DNA of 64,000 nt, from assembly GCA_002633005.1 (NCBI GenBank), contig NMRA01000087.1, forward strand, positions 989,080 to 1,053,079, given 5' to 3'. Shown piece by piece: positions 1 to 14,700 of this stretch. The DNA comes from Phoronis australis. Taxonomy: Eukaryota > Phoronida > Phoronidae. Numbering within the stretch: the stretch's first letter is position 1; each line of letters starts with the position of its first letter. The notes under the pieces were generated by a model. It was not told the origin of the DNA, made no database searches, and saw only the letters and a program-made list of their open reading frames with translations. The translations under genes were made by a program, and so were the position numbers.

Positions 1-2604
1 CTCCTGAAAGCCTCTATACAAGGGTTATACAATAACTTCTACGGCTTTCTATTGAGAAATCATTCAGTTAACTGGCATGGATCAATAACTATCTAATATA
101 CAAAAATAAGGAAATCTGGAACCTGCGTGTCTCAGAACAACATTTTACACAAAACTTGAAATACAGAATTAGATTCAACTTTTGGTACCAGTCTAAAAAG
201 TGCATCATTTTCAAGTCACAACATTAAGGGCTATTACAGACCGAGAGCTACGTGGCTCGAATGCATAGTCCATGACTGCGGCAAAATGAACCATAACAAT
301 TTTGATTCGTGAAGTGGTGAGGTGAATTTCTCACTTGTTGGATTTCTTTTACGTGGCGAGCATAAATCCCCAAAGCATGTAGGTGGGGGAGGTCACCTAA
401 GTGCTAAGTCAATTTCCTCTGGTTGCAAAGAAAATTCTTTAATGCCCCATCTTTTGATAACAGCAAATCTCTCTGGTTGGGTTATTGTAACCCTATGTGC
501 TACACTTACACTGTTTACTTAAAGGTAACAGGTCGGTGACATTATGCCTTACTGCATGTGAGAAACAATGGCGCGAGGTAAATTTCACTTGAGGCACACA
601 GCTCAGCTTGCTGCTGTCAGTCTGCGCTGGCCTTAACAGTTAGCTTTAAAAACCCATCGACGATTTTTAATACTACGTGCATGTAAATTGTAACAGTGGC
701 TTGGGCTATTGTTATAGTAAATTTCACACAACAGCTGCCAAGGAAGAAATCAATAAAAATGCGAAACTCATCCTAAAATAGTCTATAATGTAACCTAATT
801 TGTTAAAAATATTAATAAATTGGCAATTAGCTCAAGATTGATAGACATTCATTACAAAAAGTAGTAACTGCATCTATGTAATGATCGCCATTGGTGATGC
901 ACGATTTTTAATCCAATCAGAGTTTTGAAAAACATTCACCAGTTTCGTCTTTAACTCAAAACAACTATAAACAATGAGACAAAATAATTAGCAACTTCAT
1001 CACTACATCATATTTAAGGCTTGAAAAACAGCACGAATTAACCTCATTGAAAATCAATCAATGCATTGCGCCTACGCAGTTAACCCATCCAACTATGTGT
1101 GAGGCTGCTCCTTTGCCTGAATTTGGCGCATCCATCGATTTGTGAAACACATCGTAAGAGTCCAAATATAGCAAGTGAGTGAAGGTTGGCTTACTCTTGC
1201 AGAACAAGAGATGGGGCAGTAAAGAGTACAAAGAATGGACAAAAGACAGACGAAGAACCGCCGGTTCAATAAACACAAATGTTCATAGAAGAGATAGCCA
1301 TTCCACTAGCAGAATTCAGGCACATGAGCCATGTGTAAGACACTTGAGAAAACAATTGTTGAAAAACATTTCAGGAACAGGGTAATGAGCGGAAATACGC
1401 GAGCATACCGCAGTACATCATTTGAACTAATACGAGATAAAATAGTACATGATCTTTACGGCTGCAGCACTTTCTGACTAAAACAAACAGAACACTTTGC
1501 AATTGTACATACTGTGTGTCATAAAGACATCTAATTGTTGCCAAGGTCAGCTAATAGTTCTAATGAGAAAGACAAGGGAGAGTGAATTTTAACCTGATGA
1601 AGGATGAACATAACTTGCTTTTATGCAAAACCACACCAAGGTTCATTTTAGAAGCCACTTACATATCTCATAATTTTGCGGCTAAACTGCTCATCAAAAT
1701 CCATGAAAGGACGGTGATGTTTATTTTGAAGTTATACTACGTTGACGTATGAAACCATTCCACACTTATAGTGTGGAGCAAGAGGCTTTTCTCAGTGCAA
1801 GTGACACAGTTTCAATGTAACGCACTAAATTGTATCTACTTTCACATTTTGATTTATGACGTGTAATCTTTTCAATACCTAATCTGCCAGCCCCAACACT
1901 TAACTTCTCAATAATACCCTGGAAAGGAATAAAGCAACAACTTGTCAAGACACTTAAATCAGCTATCAATCACGTTGTGTTGTTAAAAACATCAATTTTA
2001 TTGCCAAGCATATTTGCACTTCCAAAGCAACATCGTTCCGATCCTTTGTTTGCACTGAAATTTGTTAACACTAAATTGCCAGGGATTCCCTGTGATGGCC
2101 ACGCTGCCTTAGTGACTGGTACTGAGTGGCAGTAACTAGCTCATCTTGTCAGGTGTGAAGTGATGACAAACTGTAACCTTAGAAATCATTTCTAACAGGA
2201 GTGGGAAACATAGCGAGATCGATTTCACTTGGTTTTCTACAGCAGGCATGGGTTTAACCCCCCTTTAACAATAACTTTTCAAGTCGAAATCCTGCCAAGA
2301 ACAACATTGTCACGTAGACCTTTTTCCACTATCAAAGTTTTTTATCCCTTCCAAGATAAAGCACACAATCTGTGACATTTAATATGTACTGTATAAATAC
2401 GCATCTGTGTACATATTTTGGCTCGATAGTGACAACTCCTTCTCTCAACGTTACGCAAATTATAGATTGAAATATACAACAGCCAGATCAACAAGTATGG
2501 TAATACTTTAATAATTGCTTTGCACCTATCCAAAGCTGCTTTCTATCTGAATTGAGAAAAATTCTTTAAATTTATATTTCAACGTCATGACAACTTAAAC
2601 TCAC
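1..2604 (-). other. WDFY3: Incomplete WDFY3 intron after exon 38
   Basis: I searched both strands for the next family exon (the region that in human precedes the PH-BEACH module) and found none. The stretch is AT-rich with no recognised gene or repeat structure, apart from ordinary short stop-to-stop frames. Confidence 0.6.
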
Positions 2605-2799
2605 CGACTGTAATTGATACTGTATCTTCTCAAGATCCTTCAGCGAGTTCCTTTTCTCACCATCAATGTAGTTCGTCCACACCCTGGTGGCGGGCTCCTG
2701 AATAAGGTCCCGCACAATCATCAAGTCCGGTGTTGCCATCTTGGTAGTGCCGGACGCATCGGTACTGCTGATGGACACTTTGAAGATTTCCTCCAATGC
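2605..2799 (-). CDS. WDFY3: WDFY3 coding exon 38 (residues 2168-2232), last exon in window
   Basis: ALEEIFKVSISS aligns with VLEELFKVTLPV, and PATRVWTNYIDGEKR with ALKCWQNHLAHEKK. 65 codons, phase 0 to 0. Acceptor TACCAG, donor GTGAGT. The coding sequence continues beyond the left edge. Confidence 0.93.
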
Positions 2800-5700
2800 C
2801 TGGTAATAGAAAGCATTACTCTGAATCACATTTCAATGACAAAACGATTTTTTAACCACGTTCGCAAATTCCGTGTTGTCTGCACTTAAGAGTCAGATTT
2901 GAGATATCTCTACTATATGTCACACTAAGTCAAGATGCTCATATACATCCCTCCATGCGTCTGCTTCAGTTCCCACACAATGCCAGGTGACTTTACAAAT
3001 GAGCAAAGACAGAATCCTTGCTCAAACTCATGCATCAAAAGCTCTATTAAAACTGGCAAAATAATATTCCTGACATTTGAACAAGGTAAAACTTTGACAA
3101 AATCAAACACAATTATGAATACAAAGCAAAAGTATTCAGTACTGAACAGAATGCTACTAAGTCATGCCAAGTTAAAAAATATTCATATTTTACAAATCAT
3201 CACGACCAAGACAAAATATTAGAAATTTCAACAAGGAATTAACCAAAGTCTATTAAGTGAAAAATTAATTAAAAAAACAAAACACGAAAACAAGACAAAA
3301 GAAGGAGCATATGTCAAGAAACTCATCAAAATGAAAAATAAAAAAACAACACTCAAGTCTCAGTACATCAATATGTCCAAACGTAATCAAGTTCAACAGG
3401 TCATCAAGAGTATATCACCTTGTCATGGAATTCATCAATCAGTTGAATTCCCTGACTGAGAAGATCCTTAATACTCATCGTTGGTATTTGCCAAGCACCA
3501 AGCCCTACTGGCAGCCACGGAGACAATAAAGCTCCGTGGCTGACTACAAGCAATTAACTAAGAAATGAGAAGGTGTAGTTGCCATCTCGCATCTGATCAC
3601 ACCTGTCTGTGTGCCGACATTACGTGTGCTCCAACACATCACAAAATCAATATGTTAATAATTAATGCAAGCCTTTTTATTTTTAGACACGCAATCTAAA
3701 TACAGGGTGGTTAAACAAACACTTTTTATTAATCATTTGACTTTGCATTTGTTTTATTTACAATTATGCATTTATTTGAACTGATTATGACATTTAACTA
3801 TGTTTTAAATGTCTAAAGGATCTGTGGCCTTAGCTCCTAACTCTTCCCAAATGCCAGACAGTAAAAATTCACAGTTTGTCAATACAAAATGGCAGCAAAT
3901 ACTTTTCAAGGTTCAAAATAGCTTCAGTTCCTCCTAATGGTTTGGACATAACTTCAACAAGATTCTAACATTTTTCTGAAAGGACAATTTCAGCTCGTAA
4001 TGATAGTACTCACAACTTCCGAATTTCATAACAAGAGCAACGCGGAGCATTGAAATGCGCCCACGAATGCATTGCAAATGGTGTATTTTTAGGGTTATTT
4101 ATTTGTGTCATAAAAATGGCCACTAGATGGTGCAAAAACGTACAATCCATCCAAAAAAACAGGAACATGCCATATTTCATAAAAAGGTGTCAAGGAACTT
4201 CAGAGAAACAAAGGAAAACAGAATAAAATGAAATTGCCACTAGTGGGCATAATGTCTGTTGGATCCGCCTGAAAGTCATCGTCATCTGTTGTTATCTTCA
4301 TATAAATACACTTATTAAATTTAGTAAAGATCCTGCAGTGGGTTTAGGAGATACAACTATGGGCGCAAAACAAAACCACCACTAGGAGGCGCCACAGTAG
4401 TCAGTCACCATCATCAAAGGTCGTTTTCATACTGAGAACATATATGCCAATTTTCAAATGATTTGGTTGATACAGGGGTGGACACCAAAAACAAGATTTG
4501 AAAACAGCAAAAATGGCCACTAGGTGGTGCAAAATACCTTGATTCCATCCAAAAACAGGAAGATACCGTCATCACACCAATAGATGCTTATATTTAAAAT
4601 TTTATGAAAATCTGTTGAGGACCTTTGAAGATACTGAGTTAAACGGAAAAAACTAAAATTGCCAATAGGGGGCACAGCAGTAGTCAGATCTGTCCGAAAG
4701 TCGTCGTCATTCGTAGTAAACATCATATAAATACACTTGCTAAATTAAGTAAAGATCCTGCGAACGATTTAGGAGATACAGCCATAGGCGCAACAAAAAC
4801 AAAACTGCCACTAGGAGGCGCAACAGTAGTCAAAATCGTCAGAAAATCATCGTCAACCGTCCTCTTCACAGTAAGCACATACATGCCAATTTTCACAATC
4901 ATCCTTTGAGCGGTTTGGTTGATAGAGGGGTGGACACAAAAAAACAGTAAAAATGGCCACTAGGTGGCGCAAACTATGTCAAATCCATCCGAAAACGGGA
5001 GGATAGCGTCATCTCACTAATAGGTGCCTACATACCAAATTACATAAAAATCCGTTCAGGACTTTTGAAGATACAAAGGTAAGCGTAAAAAATTAAAATT
5101 GCCACTAGGGGGCACACCAGTAGTCGGATCCGTCCAAAAGTTCGCTCATGCGGTCCCATTCATGAATGGAACAAATTAGCCAAATTTCATAAACATATGT
5201 CAAAGGGTTTTGGAGAAAGAGCAGCGGACGCCGGATGGACACCGCCCGGACGGATAGACGCTGCCCGGACAGATGGACGGACGGACAGACAGAGATGACA
5301 GCATAATGCGTCCACATATTTATATGTGGTGCATAAAAATTATCTACAACCAGTATTTTTGACACTGAAAGTATCATCAAAATTTCTCAAATATTACAGT
5401 ACTTTTATTCAATCAATTCATTACAGTATTTTTGTGTTTTTAAGGACTTTCCAAAATTCACTTTTCCCATCAAATTCAAGACTTACCAAATTGTACAAAC
5501 ATTGAATTTCCCTCTGCATGGTGTCATAAGATCACAAGACATGTCTTGTAGCAAATTGCAAAACATAAAGACGATAGTTGGGTCTTAAGAATATGCAAAG
5601 TACCCTTAGTGACAGCATACAAGCCTACTGACCATAACATCAGAGATTTTACTTCATGGTTCCAATACTACAGCAAACTCACAGACGACAGTGAAAATGG

Positions 5701-8700
5701 CATACACTTTTCACATGGCAATACAACAATTATATAATCTTTTGAATGTTGCCAAGATGGCAAACTTCATTACGAGTGAATCACTTCTTTGTATGCCTTG
5801 ACCAGATCATATCAATGAAAATTCACATAAAACATCAGGCCACAATTAAGTGTAAGCATGTCACTTAAAAGTTTTAATATCTATTCCTCACCTTAACAAC
5901 AAATGCTTAAAAAACTCTTTACCCATAAAGTTCAGTAGGCAAAATTACTTCGGATCCCCAACGAAAAACAAGAACCATCAAAGTTGATACACATATTAAT
6001 GCACAACCATTTAGCCACCACCACCACTACCACCATCACCATCACAAACTGTATTCCAAAAGAAGCATAAAAGAGGAAGGCCAATGGTTTTGGTATAATT
6101 CAATAAAAATATGAATCATCAGTTACCCTAACGTATTAACATAAAGCTACCTTAAGTTCTGCCAGCCCCAATTAATCATACATGTAACGGCCTGATGAGT
6201 CTCGCAGTACACGCCAGTGACCGTACAAAAAATGACCCAGAATTTCCCACCATGAAGACTGGGTGCAAGTGGAATTCATCATCACTGAAGTCACCTCAGT
6301 CACGAATGGCACGGAATTGACCCTATATTGAAAGAGGTAGCAACGGCATTCAACCATTAGGATTTTGTCACAATCACGAGTCAATGACGTCACTTTAGCC
6401 ACAAACAGAACCAGTCAACATGATGGGGGGAACAGTATGGTTACTTGCGGAATGTTTTGTACTTAGTAACCTTCAATTCCTGCAGCTTATATCTGTCGAC
6501 CGTTTCACAAACCGTTTCACAAAGCAAGCACAGACACTGACTACAGATCAAGTGTAGCCTTAGCCGAATGTAGGAACGCAGAGATCTGTTTTATTGATGG
6601 TCATAAGTCGAGTCTTCATTAATACGGTCGTACTGTCGATTTCATTTTGTAATATTTTACTAAATGTGGCTTGTGAAGGTGGTCGTTAAGCTTGAATATG
6701 AAAAATTATCAACTGTACATGAGTTGCGACATCTGCGGCCGTCTAAAAATACAAAATCCCGTTTGTAAAAATATGCTTATGACAAGTTCTAGCCACGACT
6801 AGATTTACATAGTTCAGAAACTGACGTGACTTTTCAAAAACACCAAAAACAATGGCTTCCCCACTTTGATATGCACGAATGAAACCACAGATTACAAAAA
6901 AGCATGAAAAACACCAGCGTTTCCTAAAATCACCTAAGAACTAAGCAAGTGTGAGAAAAGAAAACAGGGGAACAGATAAGACATGCAGGATTTGCTTGGA
7001 GTTAAACACTTATAAGAAAAAAAATTATCGTACGGCTACAGCATTCTGCGTCAGCGTGGACGAGGTTCGGCTCTCGAACTTGACTATTGCCGATAGGGTC
7101 TACAACACAAACAATGCATTCCCAAACGCAACTCAACGACAACAACTATCAACGACACATGAAAACAAAATGTTTCAAATAAAAGTTGTTAGATAATTAC
7201 AAAGTAAGCTTGCAGTCACTTTGTGTATTAAAATCAAATTTGCATCAACACTGAACACACAGAGTGTATCAAGCAGAGTGGAGATCCAACTAAAAGGTCG
7301 TCAGTTTTGTTTTCACCTCTCAAACTTGTGACAGAATGGACACCAAGTACATCCTATCCTAATGTCGACATTTGCACATATGTCAAAACATATTTGCCAA
7401 GTGTTCACACAGAATAAATTATTAACATGACGTACGAACATTACACACTTGACTTCATTTTCTGCAAAGATAGTGTTTTTTTTTCTTTTCTGGAACTCTT
7501 CAAAACTCTTCCTATAATTTGACGACTTAAATTATTTATGAGTGCTTGCAAGGCACATCTGCTTAAGAAAGCAGTCGGTTTAGCCCTTTAAAAATAAGAA
7601 GTATAAAATTCAACTCCTGCAAAATGATTTTAAATTCCACGTTTATTTACAAGATTTCCAGATATTTTAATAATACAATGCCATAAAGTACTTAAAATCA
7701 CCAATTCCATATCAAAATCACCATAAAACAGCCCCACCAGTCAACCAGGTGGCAAATTCAAACACTCCCAAACATGATCTGACAATATGTTAACTAGCTG
7801 ATATCAAATTACAAGGAGTTACAGGTCGATATGTGCTAATTAAATTGGGACAACCAATCACAGCACTCTAGACATCCTCCATTGTATTTAGTGTGAAAAG
7901 TCGTCAGATTTTGCTGCTTGTTTTCCCGTGGTTTATGGTATAATATGAAAAGGAGAAGCACTGCATTCATGGTAGTTGTGACAACTCAGTATTTGAGCAT
8001 GATGTGATTTTTTCACTTTCCTGCAGGACATCAGGGAAGTGCAGATATGGCACAAGTTTGTAGATGAACGCCCAGGTGTTGGTGGACATGACAGACTAGT
8101 ATTGAGTACATTCATAAGTCACACTTATGTCCGAGAGCTAAGAAACTTTTAACTGATTCCGAAGTTGTTTTTCTTCTATTTTCTCGTTTTTTGGGATATT
8201 GAATTCATGGTTGTGATAAGCAGTGCTAAAAAGAAACTCAAGGTTTAATGATGCTGACAATGTAGTCACTTGTCAAAACAAGGTAAATGGTAGTTTTAAG
8301 CACTTTAAGTCGTTTTGGCAGTTGTAAACCCCTCACCTTTAGACCTTGTTTATCGAGCAAACCAAAACACAGGCACAAAAATTTAAATTTGAAGCATAAA
8401 ACTGAGGCAAAATTACACCTGAATAACACTGTACATGACTTTATGACATCATCTCAACATAATAGAAAATTCAGTGATATTGGAGCATTTCATGCAGAGT
8501 TCAGCTACGCCAGTGCTACAGCCCACCCACCGGTTTCTTGTGGACGTATAACTCCTCCCAGACTCTACGTGCTGCATTGGCCAACAACAGTTGTCCCTCC
8601 TCGCTGCCGGTGCTGTCAGAGCGCTGCAGGAAGTCAGCCTCAACCTGACTGTCAGGGTCAACATGCCACGTGGTCTGACTCAGACTGGCATCCAGGAAAC

Positions 8701-11700
8701 GCGCGTCCCTAGACAAAGAAAGGACAACGAGTCATCGCTGGGAAGGACATCACGTCCATGTGTCACTGCATATGCACAATGTACCTCAAACAGTACAATA
8801 CATGCATATGATAATCACCAATGGTCTATATTTCTTAGGAGTGCTCACCAAATCAAAAGTTAACATAATGATACATGTTTATGCTGGGTAGTTTCTTACC
8901 TCAGGAACAGTTTACAGAACACTTATTGCCACCTGTCATCACCCAGCACACTTAGTTCTGCCACAGACATAACACCTGTGTTGCAACACAGAAAGTCACA
9001 GAAATTTAGAGCACCTTTTGTCCTACTTGACTAGCACCTGGCATGTCTCCAGATCAACGTCTTCACTTAACTGCAATTCGATTCAAGGCGAGACAACCAA
9101 CGAACTTTAAAGCACCCATACTTTCCCACTGCTATTCCATACTGCAACCAAAGCATTACGTACCTTGTCTCCAGATCAATGTCCTCGCTTAACTGCAGTA
9201 GACAGTATGACAAGCAACCTATAAATTCTTGATCGTAGTTGCCTGGTCCAAACACCAGGTTCCGGTTGCTGGTCAACTTGTGCAGAGCATCCAAGACCAC
9301 GGTCTGGTCGGCAACACTGTAGATGGGCCGTGACAGGTGGTAGAGGATGGTGCGGTTCAACGATTTGTAGATAGAGTCTAGCGACAGGCCTGACGCTGTG
9401 TGACAATTTGAGATTAGTGAAAAACATTTGATTGTTAATACAATAACTTAATTCAGTGATTTTAGCAAAAAATCTTAATTCAGTGATTTTAGCAAAAAAT
9501 CATTTCCATAAGGTGCGAAAACACAGTCCCTTCAAGTCCTAGCTATTTTTTGACAGCATTAAGGGTTTAGTCAAACGCAATAAAGAAAACCTTTGTGGTT
9601 AAGAGACAATTGAGATTATGTGAAATAGCACTTGGAGATCTGTGAATGTGACAACCCTATGAAATGTATGTGAATGGGACTCTCAGTATTCATTGTAAAT
9701 TCATTACATTTGCCATTTCAATGGAACTCCTTATAATTGTTCCACAACTTACAGTGAATATTCAATCAAAATTAAATCAGGAAAATGACAGTACCACTTG
9801 TGTGAAAGTTTAACATGCTACAGTTGGATACCACTCACATTTACGCTTGGCTTGAGCAATGAGCTGACTAACGAACTCAAACACCTCCATGGAATCGCGG
9901 ACATATGTTCCTGGAAAAGAATGCACAAGAGTCAAAACAAAAAGTGAACTATTTGCATTACTCTCAAAAGTGAAAATTAAAAATACAGTAAAATTGTGAG
10001 ATAAACTCAGGTATTTAAACACACATTTATAGAGAAATATCTATGATTAAAACAGATTGAACCCTCTCCAAAGCAAATTGTTTGAGAGAATCATCCAACA
10101 CTGATATTAGTCTACAGGCAGTCAGTGATGGCAAAAAACACCACACTATTACCTTGCCACAGTTTGTCCACCACGCGACTAGCCAGGTAGAACACGTTAT
10201 TGGCCATGTTGCTGTAACTTCCAGAGTTGAAAATGGGCAAAGCTGCCTCCTCTCCCAACAGAGCGTCCGCGGCCAGCAGGTGGTCCATCAAGCTCTTCAA
10301 CATCTCCGTCTGGAACTCTCGCTGTTGTCTTGTCGTGGCGTGCTCAGGTGACACCTACAACAGGGGAGAAAACTTGCTTAACTTAACACATCAGTAAATT
10401 GCACTGAACAAGGGAGACACTTCCAACTGGCAAAATAAGTCAATTTACAGCATAGTATTATAGGAGTAAAACTTGAAGAAGTTGGACATGCAGAAGTCGG
10501 AGTTTCATTTAACTCAGACAAAGTTGATCAGAACTGTTCCCAAAGTAAGTGCACATGGGCCTTTGTATAAGTCTTACATCGACAAACTCTGGTGAAATAT
10601 CTAGGTTCGGTTGGATCCTAATTATGCGGCCTATACCAAATACATTCCTACTTTGGTGATGAAGAGAGATCAAGGTAAACTTTCTCAACACTGACGCAGC
10701 CACCCTGTGATGGACATAGAATCTAATAAACAAGTACACCCTCCAGTGAAAACTCAGCTTTTCTCGCAAGTACCATCCTTTATCGTTCATCAGATCACAG
10801 CAAGAATCAAGCACTAATATCAAAGAGGCAACATCTTTCCAACACAAAACCTTGAAGTTACTTCAGAAGTTACATCCTACCTCCAATAGCATATCGATAA
10901 CAGGGGGTGATCCTCGGGGTGCCGGCAGTGACAAGCTGTCTACGACCACACTGCGCAGGAAGTCCATTACAAATTTCTTGGCTGGATGGTCACTTAGGTT
11001 TCCTGCAAGGAGATGAACACAGTGCAGAACTACAGAGATGGCGGCTTTGTAGATTCCAACTCCACATTGCATTTTCTCAGAAACAACGAGATAGAGTCAG
11101 TGATTCAGTTGTTGAATTTTCAAGAATCTAAATTTTTTTCAAAAGATAATGGAACACTACTTACAATCCAGAGCACTGCGTATTATATGCAATAAACTAA
11201 AAATCAACAACGTATACACTTGAGGAAACAAGAAGAACGACAACAGTTGACGACAACATCTGGAACATCCAAATGAAAACAGTAAAACTATCACTTTGTT
11301 AATATCAAAGAGAAATCCCAAATGCTGCATTCACAACAGACTGAACAAAGTTCGTAAAACGAATGAATGAACTTGTAATGGTAGAATGGTCAAAATTTTC
11401 AGTCATGGCTTCCTTCTTGCCAGAAAATCAACAAACTTCAAAACTGTGGTAACAGAATAATGTCTACGTACGCTAACATCCAACTGACGGGCTATCACTA
11501 AACTAACAATGAACTCAACAGAGATGAAGGAAGGTGAACAAATAAACTGACAACATTTACCTGTCTTACCCATCCAAGATGACTCCAGTTTATGAACGAC
11601 CAGAAGAGGCTCAGAGTCAGAAAGGGCCTGCCAAAGAAATCACAACCAATTATCAACTATAACCTAATTATACACTTCACACAGCTGTTAATGTATTTTA

Positions 11701-14700
11701 CAAAGGGATATTTTGCAAATTGTTGTTGATGCCTACAAAAACATGGCATTTTTTTGGCAATGGGCGAGATTGACATCCATGCCTACAAAGCATGCTCAGC
11801 TTGTAGCTAGATCCATTTCTGTATTGTAACAAAATGTAAAACAACCGTTCATATTTACCCATTTGCTGAGACCAGCACATGAACAGGAATTTACATTCAG
11901 CAACAATTTAGGCCCACAAAATTTATTTAAGAAATAAAATAAAGCTCCTTTAATTAACACACAAGTTCAATAGTATTAGTGTTCATACATGCCATACGGT
12001 GATCTACAGTAAAGTTTGAAAAAAAACCCGTCCCCACCAGGGGTTCGAACCCGGGACCGTGCAGTTTTAACTCAGATCACATGATGTGACCAACCTATGG
12101 CGTGTATGAAGACTAATAATTCTTAATTATACCATATCAACGCAACAATTATATTAGCATAACAGCTCTGTTAATCATCTTAACATCTGAAAAAATGTTT
12201 GTTCATCCTCAAGTTAAAAAAATCTGGAGTTCTTAATATCATTTTACATTTTTAAAATATACAAAAATGACTGACACCACCCACAATGGCATCATAGCCA
12301 CACCATTACACAATACCTTCACTTCATCAACAGGTGATACCACTTCACTGTCAGACTCAGCAGCTGTGCGAATGGGGAACACAGTTGAGGCCAGCCCCTG
12401 CAGGAAGTCGACACCCATGCAGAGTGCGGGGAACTCAACGTGGTTGTGATACAGGAAAATGAAGAACTGGGAGAGAGTGATGGGATACTCACGAAGCCAT
12501 GAGCCCTCACTCTCCGTCTGCCACGGCTGTGAAAAAGAAACGGGTCCTGTTTAGGGGCATGTTCCGCAGTAATCAAATCAAGAATGAACATTTAGTAACA
12601 GAAATGTCGAACCTCGATACCTGTGAATTTAATTCAAAATCCCAACAAGACCTAAATTTCATAAGAAACAGGTATAACATGGTTTTCATTTTGCACTCAA
12701 CACTCCAGGGATAGATAAGCTAAGCCATACAACAAGAAGACAAAACAATATTGGTTCATATTGCTGTAACATGCCACTACGTTGCTGACAAAAAATGATA
12801 ATTCATAAAATAATGACGATTGCTCAACTGAAAGCAACAGAACTCCAATTTCACCAACCTCCAATAAAAGAAGAAAAAATATCCACTTCATAAAGTCAAA
12901 AGCAAACCCCTATGCTGTTTCAATAAGAAGTAGAAGCACATTGATAAGTGGCCATGCCCAACTGGGGTCACTGGCTCCACACAACCAATCACCAATGTTT
13001 CCCAATTTAACTGACAGGTAATAACGTTGTGCCTTTACACTCACCTGGTTCAACATGAACCGCACCATGGCCAGTATAACGTTGGCTGCCTCAGGACACA
13101 ACTCAGTCTTGGCTGCCTTCCTGATATTCACCGGCTGACTGGCTGGTACGCCAAAGATGAAAGTCCACACAGAATCCAAATCAAACTGGAACACATTACA
13201 AGTGACTTAGTATCAGACAGAAGACAGACATTTTAGAGGAAAAGCTAAATGTTATTGATAGAATGCATGTTCAAACAACCACAAAATTTGAGAATTTTTT
13301 TTTACAAGCCAAACATCAGATGAAGCCGAACAACTACAGTGTGAGTTAAGGCATAACAATATCATTTCTGAAATGTTCTACCGATTACAAGAAGCTATGT
13401 ACACTGTCTGGTGTGCTAATTCTAAACCACACAGAGCCTTCATAGGACCAGCCTTCTCACCTGGACGTCCTTAGGTGTAGCCTTGACCTGTTGCCCTAGT
13501 AACAAGGCCATGAGAAAGAAGTACAACTCAGGTACGTGGGCATGTTTGGCCAAGAGCCACTGGAGAGCAGTAAAGCCCGGTAGGTGGCACACCTCCTCGT
13601 TGATCTCTCTGTTGTGATTCCTGGTGCTACTCTCACTCTTGATGGTATCTGAAACGCATAATTTGACATAAAATTTTAAATTCAGCTATTCATTAACTTT
13701 GACTTAAAACTTAAAACCTGGAACAAAATTACACAATCTGAAGGATTTGTATCTCTGCAGTCTTACATCATCATCGTTTTCATTGCAGCCATTTTGAATT
13801 TCTAATTCAGCCATCATAAACCTGGAAGAATCAGATACTTGACTGTCCAGAAACTGACTGGATCTCAATTACACAGACAGCATATTGGTGTACACACAGG
13901 GTCTTGTGACAATGCCTTTATCTATTCCACATAAAAAAGTAAAGTGTCACCTCGCCTGTCAAACACTCAAGCTTACCCAGTAAGATGCCCACTCTGTCTT
14001 GTAGCACTGCATCCGTCTGCTCAAGCCAGCCACTGCAACTGGCGCCCTCTCTGAACTTGGCCATAGTGGCCGGGTGACCCAGCATAGCGAGAATGATGCG
14101 CATGGACAGCACCACCGAGGAAGAGTGCAGGTGTTCTTGGAGGAACAGCATCAGCCAATCAAATCCGAGGACGCGCTGGATCTCCTCCGAAATGCTGAGC
14201 AAGAAAATGACAACTCGTTGAAACTAATAGTGAACAAGACAACGTTAAGATAGCAATCCTACATCTAAAAGTTCACAAGGTGCACACAGTGGGCTGGGTG
14301 CACTTCCAAAGGACACTGTAACACACAAAAATCTATTCCATTCAACAGTGATAAAATTATATGACGTACAACAAATTGGCTAGACTAAAGATTTATATGT
14401 GACTGCTTACTGTTGGTTGACTGTGTTGTTCTGGTTGTACAACAGTTTCAGCAAGATGTCTAGACAGATGTTACGGATCTTCACCTTCCGTGCTGACACC
14501 TGGAGGTCACTAACAGCATCACCTAAAAGACAAATCACCCGATATAACAACAACTGCACAAAATCAGGTGACGTGTTATTTGAGAGTGTGCATGAGTAAA
14601 CAAGAGATTTTGCTCAGGAAAAGTTTTCATTTTACTTAAATCTAAACTCTATTTTTTATTGAAAACCAAGAATTTTTTTTCCTTTAAGTGTCTTCAACCC

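Larger units (their letters stand above)
2800..8530 (-). other. WDFY3: WDFY3 intron 37 (5.7 kb)
   Basis: Apart from the candidate exon at 3419-3543 and the array element at 4030-5340, I see no gene or structured repeat in 2800-3418 or 5341-8530. The latter is plain AT-rich sequence. Confidence 0.6.

Noticed and set aside
8287-8712. 141-codon plus-strand frame
   Set aside because: It is antisense to WDFY3 exon 37, whose protein is conserved; the plus-strand translation matches nothing I know.
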